Source: Marinicella rhabdoformis
GTDB taxonomy: Bacteria > Pseudomonadota > Gammaproteobacteria > Xanthomonadales > Marinicellaceae
Assembly: GCF_009671245.1 (NCBI RefSeq)
Contig: NZ_VTFS01000001.1
Location: 469,914 to 533,913 of the forward strand
Length of the DNA stretch: 64,000 bases
Direction: 5' to 3'
In this document: in pieces, positions 55,980 to 63,001 of the stretch
Layout: each line of letters opens with the position of its first letter
How positions within the stretch are numbered: position 1 is the first letter of the stretch
The notes under the pieces: model-generated
Databases searched by the model: none
What the model saw: only the letters and a program-made list of their open reading frames with translations
What the model was told of the DNA's origin: nothing
Position numbers and translations under genes: made by a program

Positions 55980-56077
55980 AACGTGTTTCCTTTGGTTTGA
56001 ATGAATAATTTTCAGGCCACAGAGCCAACACTCATTCTACTCAAGATAATTGCTGATGTCTCCCTTGAAATCAAAGA

Positions 56078-56117
56078 GGTCAGGAACGTATCAATTTGTA
56101 AATCAACGAACCTGACC
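56078..56117. repeat. GGTCAGG/CCTGACC inverted repeat
   Basis: GGTCAGG at 56078-56084 and CCTGACC at 56111-56117 are perfect inverted copies with a 26-nt spacer that pairs in part. It resembles the GGGGTCAG core of the REP-like pair near 38.4 kb and may be a decayed relative. Confidence 0.45.
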
Positions 56118-56156
56118 CAAAACCTGTGCCCTCAATAATTTATACAGAACAACAGA

Positions 56157-57947
56157 TTAATCATCTTCTTCTAACTTGGTGTATTCATACACACCAGATG
56201 GCACTTTAAATTGCATGCCCTTTACTTCCTTATCTTTAAATACAAATTCAATTTGTATATCTGCAAATTTTTCAATCTTAAAAACATGCGGTTTATAAGG
56301 CATCAATACATCTTCAGTGGTTCCTAACAATGTCAGCTGACCTTCTTTAATTTTGAGTTCAATTTCGGAACCTGCATATTCAAATTTGCCTACATATTGC
56401 GCTAAAGTTTCTAAATTTGAAAGCGAGTCATCTGGCTTCTTATCAAATGTGATTTGGCCTTCATCTATAGACACTGTAGCAGAACTGATTTCGCCTTGAG
56501 GACTGATATTGAAGTTCAAACTCCATTTTCCAAAACTTTCATCGTTGGGTGTGTCAAACCGATTAAAATGATAATGTGTTAAAGGCAACACCGTTCTTCT
56601 GAAGTTAAAAAACAATTCATTGTTTTCAAAGCTGACAATAAATTCACCATAAGCTTCATGAGAGAAATGACCAGTGTAGTGTTCCAATTCATGCGTGGGC
56701 GAGGTGTTTTCAACCAAATCGAAGCCTGCTTTAGAACGACCTTCTTTTGACAAATCTTTTCTTTCAAGGTGGTCTTTTAAATACCTTTCACTCCAGTCTG
56801 TAGGCTCTAAATCTAATAATCGATCAACCAGTGTATAAGGAATGATGGTATTGCCTAAACGGGCACCTTGATTACCAATAGAAAATGTAATAATCCCAAT
56901 GTCATCATAAGGCATGATAACAACTTGTGAATGGAATCCCGGCATCGCACCACCGTGTTTTGTTAGCACATGGCCTTTGTAAATTTCTATTTCTCTGCCC
57001 ATGCCATAGATTGAATTTAAGCGCTCGTTATAGCCTTTGTCTTCAAGTTGTGAATTTCTGAATGCGATACCAGGTTTTAAGGTCTCGTGAATAATCGATG
57101 TTGGTATCACATTTTTATTTTTATAATCACCTTCATTCATTAAGGCAATAACCCAATGAGAAAGGTCATCAAGGCTGGTTATAATAGACCCTGCTGGCCC
57201 AACACCAGCACCGTCTTCTTTAATTTCTATTTTATATAGCTCAGTTGAATCTCTTTTTTCATCATAAGGAACGCCATGGTCTTTTGTTTTTTGCATTTCA
57301 GCAATAGAAAAAACCGTATCGTCCATATCCAGCGGTTCTAATATTTTCTCTGTAACAAAAGCTTCCCAAGTTTTACCCGTTCTTAATTCAATCGAGTAAC
57401 CAACAGCTGAGTACATCAGGTTGTTGTAAATAAAATCTTGTCTTAATGGGATAGAAGGTTTTAAGAACTGGGTACGTTCAAACAGTTCCTTGCGATTGAA
57501 GTCGGATTGAAACCAAATCATATCGTGCCTAGAAATGCCCGTTTTATGTCCAAGCATGTCTCTTAATGTCACGTGATTGTTCAGGTGGTCATTGTAGAAA
57601 TTCAGTTCTGGAACCGCTTCTTTCATTGGTTCATCCCATTTGAATGTACCTTCTTCAACCAGCATGCCAGCGGCTACTGTTGTAAATAATTTTGTATTTG
57701 AAGCAATTTGAAATAAAGTGTTTTTTGTCACTGGTAATTTGTTACCATAATCACGGTAACCAAAGCCTTCAACATAAACAAGCTTGCCTTTATGAATAAT
57801 GGCGACCCCTGCGCCAGGTTCATTCCAGTCGGCTAAAACCTTTGCCATATATTCATCAAAACCAGTCATCGATTTTTTGACATTGAGGTCTTTAGCGTTG
57901 GTACATAGCGTAAAAAGTAAAAAGATAATTATTAAGATTTTTTTCAT
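56157..57947 (-). CDS. Exported serine hydrolase, beta-lactamase class C-like
   Basis: From the ATG at 57947, preceded by a strong GGGGGA ribosome site, this 596-residue protein has a signal peptide (about 1-18, ending CTNA). A beta-lactamase/PBP-4* fold (about 25-390) contains SNTK (Ser83, Lys86), YNN (Tyr175, Asn177) and the third motif KHGGAMPGF. A ~200-residue DUF3471-like C-terminal domain follows (about 400-590). It is more likely a D-amino-peptidase or esterase than a true beta-lactamase. A long A/T-rich leader extends upstream; the upstream frame to 58004 is not supported. Confidence 0.86.
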   Translation of the reverse strand: MKKILIIIFLLFTLCTNAKDLNVKKSMTGFDEYMAKVLADWNEPGAGVAIIHKGKLVYVEGFGYRDYGNKLPVTKNTLFQIASNTKLFTTVAAGMLVEEGTFKWDEPMKEAVPELNFYNDHLNNHVTLRDMLGHKTGISRHDMIWFQSDFNRKELFERTQFLKPSIPLRQDFIYNNLMYSAVGYSIELRTGKTWEAFVTEKILEPLDMDDTVFSIAEMQKTKDHGVPYDEKRDSTELYKIEIKEDGAGVGPAGSIITSLDDLSHWVIALMNEGDYKNKNVIPTSIIHETLKPGIAFRNSQLEDKGYNERLNSIYGMGREIEIYKGHVLTKHGGAMPGFHSQVVIMPYDDIGIITFSIGNQGARLGNTIIPYTLVDRLLDLEPTDWSERYLKDHLERKDLSKEGRSKAGFDLVENTSPTHELEHYTGHFSHEAYGEFIVSFENNELFFNFRRTVLPLTHYHFNRFDTPNDESFGKWSLNFNISPQGEISSATVSIDEGQITFDKKPDDSLSNLETLAQYVGKFEYAGSEIELKIKEGQLTLLGTTEDVLMPYKPHVFKIEKFADIQIEFVFKDKEVKGMQFKVPSGVYEYTKLEEDD

Positions 57948-58343
57948 GTTTCCCCCTTTTTTTGTTGTAAAAAAGCAAAAAAAGTATTTGCTTAACAACA
58001 ACATACATGACAGTTATTAAGCAGCACAAGTGATTTTCAATATTTCTCATGTGATTCTCCATGAAATAAATTATTAGAAAACTCTACTTTTGAAGTCAGC
58101 TATTTTTCGGGGAAATTACCTTACCAGGAGAACCATTGACCTTTTATTCAATTTATATTCCACTAAAGCATATTGCTTTCTTATCATCGCATTCTGTCAG
58201 ATTTCCACATAGTTCTTTCTGCCCTTAATGCGGTGATTATATGACCTATTCACCGCTTATTTTGCGACGATTGTGCTTGAGGATCCTGCGGCTGCGCGCT
58301 ACAATCACCTTATTTAATGCGGTGATTAATTTACTGAACTGGT
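57948..58343. other. 396-bp divergent intergenic region with operator-like repeats
   Basis: The gap separates the serine hydrolase and fic. Its left half is AT-rich with the T-rich region before the hydrolase ATG. Its right half carries the TTAATGCGGTGATTA repeats listed separately. I found no further gene. Confidence 0.6.
58225..58328. promoter_or_regulatory. Operator-like repeat set in front of fic
   Basis: TTAATGCGGTGATTA occurs twice in direct orientation (58225-58239 and 58314-58328), identical over 15 bases. GCGGTGA at 58230-58236 pairs with TCACCGC at 58250-58256, and AATCACC at 58303-58309 pairs with GGTGATT at 58321-58327. Two inverted half-site pairs flank the fic start, as expected for autoregulation by a DNA-binding protein. 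The Fic protein's own winged-helix-like C-terminus is a candidate. Confidence 0.65.
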
Positions 58344-59450
58344 ATGTGGATACACGAAAACGACAACTGGCCTCACTTTACATGGGATGCCAAAGCACTC
58401 ACACTCAAGTTGGCCAAACTGCGCCATCACCAAGGATTAATTCTTGGGCGCATGTCGGCACTTGGCTTTGAACTTAAACAAGAAGCCAGCCTGAACACCT
58501 TAACAGATGATGTGGTCAAATCTTGGGCAATAGAAGGTGAAAGCCTACACCCTGAAGAAGTACGCTCGTCTATAGCCAGAAGATTAGGCATTGAAATCGC
58601 GGGACTCATACCAGCCAGTCGTGATACCGAAGGCTTTGTCGAAATGATGCTGGATGCCACACAACAATTCAATAAACCACTGACACAAGGTCGTTTATTT
58701 GACTGGCATGCCGCACTGTTCCCAACAGGCAGGAGTGGAATGCACCGCATTACCGTGGGTGGTTGGCGCACCCAAGACTCAGGTCCAATGCAAGTGGTAT
58801 CTGGGCCAATAATACATTTTGAAGCACCCGCGGCGACTCGACTGTCTGAAGAAATGACGTCTTTCTTAAATTGGTTTAATCAGAATTATGGAGAAATTGA
58901 CCCCATCATAAAAGCCGGAATTGCCCACCTTTGGTTCATAAGCATCCATCCTTTTGAAGATGGTAATGGCCGAATCGCAAGAGCAATCAGCGACACGGCA
59001 CTGGCGCAAGCTGACAATATGCCAGAACGCTTTTATAGCATGACCTCACAAATTGAGGCAGAACGTACGGCCTACTATACGCAACTAGAGCAACAACAAC
59101 GCGGTAGCTGTGACATCACAGATTGGCTCGATTGGTTTCTCAATTGTTTATCACGCGCCATTTCAAAAGCCGACTCAACCCTTGATCACGTCTTCTATAA
59201 ATCAAAGCTTTGGGATTTCATCAACAAAAATTCCATCAACGAACGGCAACGTCAAATCATCAACCGCATGCTTGCACCCGACTTTAAAGGTCACATGAAT
59301 ACTGGAAAATACGCCACGATGGCCAAATGTTCAAATGACACAGCACTTCGTGACATACAGGCCTTAAAAAAACACCGCATCTTCATTCAAAACCCCGGCC
59401 GTGGCCGAAGCACCAGCTACAGGCTTATCACCCAAGGTGAGCTTGGATAA
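58344..59450 (+). CDS. Fic-domain protein (probable AMP-transferase)
   Basis: This 368-residue protein transfers AMP or a related group to a target. The Fic motif HPFEDGNGR (202-210) has the catalytic His202 and all expected residues. The N-terminal region (about 1-90, DUF4172-like) holds the inhibitory helix SWAIEGE (Ser60, Glu64, Gly65), matching (S/T)xxxE(G/N), so it is self-inhibited. The C-terminal ~70 residues (GKYATMAKCSNDTALRDIQ) look like a winged helix that could bind DNA. Repeats in the promoter suggest autoregulation. No separate antitoxin gene is adjacent, consistent with the built-in inhibitor. Confidence 0.92.
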   Translation: MWIHENDNWPHFTWDAKALTLKLAKLRHHQGLILGRMSALGFELKQEASLNTLTDDVVKSWAIEGESLHPEEVRSSIARRLGIEIAGLIPASRDTEGFVEMMLDATQQFNKPLTQGRLFDWHAALFPTGRSGMHRITVGGWRTQDSGPMQVVSGPIIHFEAPAATRLSEEMTSFLNWFNQNYGEIDPIIKAGIAHLWFISIHPFEDGNGRIARAISDTALAQADNMPERFYSMTSQIEAERTAYYTQLEQQQRGSCDITDWLDWFLNCLSRAISKADSTLDHVFYKSKLWDFINKNSINERQRQIINRMLAPDFKGHMNTGKYATMAKCSNDTALRDIQALKKHRIFIQNPGRGRSTSYRLITQGELG

Positions 59451-59651
59451 TTCAAAAACATACTGAGTAAAATCCAAACCTAACTTACCTGCTTCCATAC
59501 TGTGATTAATAAATAAATCATTATTGGTTACAGCCGCCGCTAACTGTTTGCTTTACCCGCCGCGTAAAAACTTCAAGGGTAACGAGCATGATGTATAAAT
59601 AATTACTACTATGCCGTGTTGAGAACGTGGGTATTACACTTTAATGCGACG

Positions 59652-60530
59652 TTAAATTAACTGCGTTCTGTGCCTTTCTAAGTATTTTTTATTGTATTGA
59701 CTTAAATTGTTGACCTTTTCTTCGCCGGTGACACCTACTTTCAGGTAAGCCTTAATATCAATAGTGTCTGACAGTAAAATTCTACCATTGTCCTCAAAAC
59801 TGATTAAATGCTTATCAAATAGGGCATCGTATGTCGGAGATAACAGTAAACCATTATCAACATCCAATCGTTCTTCATCGTTTGATTCAGCCCAAGGAAC
59901 GATGTGAGATGCAATCAAAACATCTAACTTATTAAATTCGGTAACAGCACATTTGTATTGCCAGCGATGAATAATTCTTTTCCTGTATGCACCTTGGCCT
60001 ACTCGGGAAGTCACTAAGCCAGTCCGCTCCGTCTCATTAGGCGGCGTGATTGTGTAGTCAGGCCTTGATTCTGCAACTTGTAATGATTCTTCAGGTATTT
60101 TAGGTAGAACAACACCCACTTTTTTAAAGAAAAATTTGATACCAATACGTGTACTTCCTGAAGTGTCATGCGTTTCAAAATAATCCACATCAAAGCTTTC
60201 CACTTCACTGACAAATTTTACAAACCCACTTTGCCCGGCACTTTCGAATAAGAATACACGCTTACCATTCGCTATGTGGTCTCTTAATGCCAAATTACCT
60301 CTCGTGAATGCCATATCACCAGCTTGACCTTCACCAGTGTAAGTGAATACACTGGGGTTATCCCAGCCATCCTCATAGCCATGTTGTTTACCCGATTTAC
60401 CCGAGAAGATAAATATATAGGGGAATTTCGCAGATGGACATATACCGCTTTGTCTGTTTCCTCCAAACAGGTCATGAATGTCGCTTTGACGGCGATACAC
60501 TTGACCAGGTATGAAGGGGGATTTTTGCAT
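59652..60530 (-). CDS. HNH endonuclease with an N-terminal sensor-like domain
   Basis: This 292-residue nuclease has an N-terminal domain (about 1-145) with GGNRQSGICPS, FPYIFIFSGKSGKQHGYEDGW and YTGEGQAGDMAFTRGN. That domain occurs before HNH nucleases and may read modified DNA, though this is not certain. The C-terminal HNH_2-type domain has ASHIVPWAESND (His209), DNGLLLSPTYDALFD (Asn226) and KHLISFEDNG (His241). It is the last gene of a - strand operon, with its ATG directly after the HEPN gene's TAG. A modification-dependent restriction role is the most plausible reading. Confidence 0.82.
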   Translation of the reverse strand: MQKSPFIPGQVYRRQSDIHDLFGGNRQSGICPSAKFPYIFIFSGKSGKQHGYEDGWDNPSVFTYTGEGQAGDMAFTRGNLALRDHIANGKRVFLFESAGQSGFVKFVSEVESFDVDYFETHDTSGSTRIGIKFFFKKVGVVLPKIPEESLQVAESRPDYTITPPNETERTGLVTSRVGQGAYRKRIIHRWQYKCAVTEFNKLDVLIASHIVPWAESNDEERLDVDNGLLLSPTYDALFDKHLISFEDNGRILLSDTIDIKAYLKVGVTGEEKVNNLSQYNKKYLERHRTQLI

Positions 60531-61100
60531 CTACTGCCTCAACAACTCATCTATAGACTCACATTCTTTTCCTGTGGTTTCTTTGTACTGCTCTAAGATA
60601 AATTGCTTTATTCCATAATGTAGTAGGTATAATTTATTTTGTATTTGCTTGTACTCAATCTGAATGATTTTATTTTGTTGATCCAGCTCTGAATTCAAGT
60701 CATTGCAACTATCCTTGGATACAGGATTAAATTCAATAAGCATTTCATGAACCAGTCTGTTGCGTTCAAATACCAACGTCTCAAATGTCTTTTTAAAATC
60801 GTATGTTTCCTCAGTTTCGGTATCAAATGAAAAAGATATCCATGACTCACCTTTTTTCACAGGCATGTCGTGTATGGGGCCAGTGTCTGAATTGAAGGTT
60901 TTGAAATACGCATTGGCCAGTTGACCCAAAGTCAAGGTCTCATACTGCTTCTTCTGCTTCGCCAATGTTGCTTCCAATTGACTGAATTCGCATTGAAAAT
61001 TAACTCGACTCAAAAACAATTTCAACATGCCTTCGATTTTTGAAAGGTTTACAACATTTCTACCAATTTTTTGTAACACCAAATCTGATAAATCACTCAT
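60531..61100 (-). CDS. HEPN-motif protein, candidate RNase or nuclease partner
   Basis: This 189-residue, mostly helical protein contains RNRLVH at 113-118, fitting the HEPN catalytic pattern R-(N/D/H)-x3-H. An N-terminal helix (IGRNVVNLSKIEGMLKLFL, about 12-30) and long Gln/Lys-rich helices (about 130-175) fit a HEPN four-helix bundle. It abuts the HNH gene without a spacer (TAG-ATG) and follows the GIY-YIG gene by 7 bp, so it is one cistron of the operon. HEPN proteins often act as RNases in toxin or defence systems. The specific family is not recognised. Confidence 0.7.
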   Translation of the reverse strand: MSDLSDLVLQKIGRNVVNLSKIEGMLKLFLSRVNFQCEFSQLEATLAKQKKQYETLTLGQLANAYFKTFNSDTGPIHDMPVKKGESWISFSFDTETEETYDFKKTFETLVFERNRLVHEMLIEFNPVSKDSCNDLNSELDQQNKIIQIEYKQIQNKLYLLHYGIKQFILEQYKETTGKECESIDELLRQ

Positions 61101-61107
61101 TAGTTAT

Positions 61108-61944
61108 CTATTGCCTCAACAACGTATCCATAGTCTTACCACTCTTGTCTTTCCACTCAGCCCAACCATTCGAGCTTCTACCTAATACAGAGGAAGAAGC
61201 GGCTGATGGGGATTTAAATAATTGATCAGAAGTGAATTCAAATACATCGCCTTTTTGAACCAAAACTTCTTTTTCAATTAGCTCGGCTCTCAGCGCCTTA
61301 GGGCCAGTACCTATGGTTTTGGTGTTTTCAATGTTCGCTGTCGAACCTGCAAGCACCAAATAACCTTCATCGGTCACAATGCATTTGGCTTCGGCTTGTT
61401 TGCCTTTACAGAAAAACACTTTTCTTTGCTGGGCTTTGTCACCGCGTTTGTCTTCGAACAGCGGATAGCCCAAAGTCGCTAATAGAATTTTGATGGTATC
61501 GAAATGGTCGAGCAAATCGTATTTCCTCGATTCAGAAACTGAAGGTTCTAATGAACCTGTGCCGTTATCCGTTGCATAACGCCCTGCCTTTAATGCTTTA
61601 TCCAAACAATAATGCTCAAGGAACTTCACATCAGTTTTAGTGAACTCATTAGTTTTTGCCACACAAATCACACAATGTGTCCAAAAGTCTTTGTTTCGGT
61701 TGTGCAGCCGCAAGCGCATCCAGCAGTTCTCGCCTTCCCCAATATAAACTTGAGGTTTTCCTTGGTGACCATCCCCAAAGAGAAAATATACACCGGTGTA
61801 TTGCGAAATTTCTCGCTTAGCTGCTTTATCCATCGCCGTACGCGGAAACCAAATGGTATTGATCAGGCGATTGGTGAGCTCGGCTTCTTTAACAGAAGTC
61901 GGTGAGCCTTCGGGGAGAAATATTTGGATGGTTTGGGGTTTCAT
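61108..61944 (-). CDS. GIY-YIG nuclease-like protein with C-terminal DUF4357
   Basis: This 278-residue protein has an N-terminal GIY-YIG-like domain (about 45-125): TGVYFLFG for GIY, QVYIGEGEN for YIG, then WMRLRLH with an Arg and a Glu in KFLEHYCL (Glu110). The C-terminal DUF4357 domain contains LGRSSNGWAEWKDKSGKTM (about 254-272). Members of this group are frequent in restriction and defence neighbourhoods. It lies between a nuclease-like gene and the HEPN gene with gaps of 15 and 7 bp. Confidence 0.85.
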   Translation of the reverse strand: MKPQTIQIFLPEGSPTSVKEAELTNRLINTIWFPRTAMDKAAKREISQYTGVYFLFGDGHQGKPQVYIGEGENCWMRLRLHNRNKDFWTHCVICVAKTNEFTKTDVKFLEHYCLDKALKAGRYATDNGTGSLEPSVSESRKYDLLDHFDTIKILLATLGYPLFEDKRGDKAQQRKVFFCKGKQAEAKCIVTDEGYLVLAGSTANIENTKTIGTGPKALRAELIEKEVLVQKGDVFEFTSDQLFKSPSAASSSVLGRSSNGWAEWKDKSGKTMDTLLRQ

Positions 61945-61959
61945 TTAGAAAAAGTAATA

Positions 61960-62871
61960 TTATTTCTCAAATTCTGTGACAGTCATTAATTGCGAACCAA
62001 AATAAAATGAAGCGTAATACGCTAATAACTCTATAGGGTGTTTATTGGAAAATTTATTTTCAACCATATTCTCATGATTCATTAACAATTCCTTATTTAT
62101 CAACAATTTTTCTATTGTTTTACCTTCTTCTTTTTCTTTCTCAATTTCTTTAATTTCTTCATCAATTCTAGGAATTTTCACACCGAATCGTAGACCGCTA
62201 TCGTACTCAGGAAAATCATCAACTCTTTCCTTCGCCAATCTTTTAATTTTTTTCACCAATTCGTCAAGAGAATTCCTTGAAAGTGCATATTCTTTTCTTT
62301 CTTCAAAGGCGCTATATATTTCATTTTGAAAACTTTCAAATGATAAATCTTTTTTGATTTCTTTTGGCTCAGAACAGAAATAATGAGGTTTGGGTAATTT
62401 AAAAACCACACAATGTTCTTTGTTGTCTGTTATATCACCTATGTAAGTTGGTTTTACCCAAAGCGACCTGTTTTTTACTTTTTGTTTTAAATATGCATCA
62501 TTCAGTTCGCCGGGCTCATGAAAACCTGGTGCAGAATAGTAAACTTCATTTCCATCGCGTTCTAACTTTAAAAGTAATTCGTGCTGTCTAGAATACTTTT
62601 TCGATCGAATATGCATCCTATAATATGGCAAAGAAATTTTTCCTTTCTTATACTCCAAAGCACTCTTCGTTTTCAAATAATCAGAAAGCTTGAACTGTAA
62701 AAATAAGGGTATCCCACCTTTATCTAACTTAACATCCCAGCCTCCACCATCTTTACCCTCTTGATATAAAGAAGGAAAAACTGGTGAACTTGTTAATTTA
62801 TTTCCAAACCCCATAACAAGCTCTTCAGTAAGAGCATAACCATAACTAAATTCTGATATATTTGGCTTCAT
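61960..62871 (-). CDS. Unknown protein with a PD-(D/E)xK-like pattern
   Basis: I do not recognise this 303-residue protein by name. Near the N-terminus GGGWDVKLDKGGIPLFLQFK places Asp46 about thirteen residues before Gln59-Phe-Lys61, which fits the D-x(n)-(E/Q)xK core of PD-(D/E)xK nucleases. Glu38 could be an additional ligand. The middle is basic (RMHIRSKKYSRQHELLLKLER). The C-terminal third is a charged helix-rich region (EEIKEIEKEKEEGKTIEKLL). It is the first complete gene of the operon and lies 15 bp upstream of the GIY-YIG gene. Nuclease activity is inference from this one pattern. Confidence 0.6.
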   Translation of the reverse strand: MKPNISEFSYGYALTEELVMGFGNKLTSSPVFPSLYQEGKDGGGWDVKLDKGGIPLFLQFKLSDYLKTKSALEYKKGKISLPYYRMHIRSKKYSRQHELLLKLERDGNEVYYSAPGFHEPGELNDAYLKQKVKNRSLWVKPTYIGDITDNKEHCVVFKLPKPHYFCSEPKEIKKDLSFESFQNEIYSAFEERKEYALSRNSLDELVKKIKRLAKERVDDFPEYDSGLRFGVKIPRIDEEIKEIEKEKEEGKTIEKLLINKELLMNHENMVENKFSNKHPIELLAYYASFYFGSQLMTVTEFEK

Positions 62872-63001
62872 CTATCACTCCTTATATTTCCCAATTAATA
62901 ACATCATAATTACAGAATTAACGGATTTATCAAGTATCGTGCCAAGTTATTAAGTTTGTTAAATCAGTAGATTAATTAAAATTCAATATTAGTCATCATT
63001 A

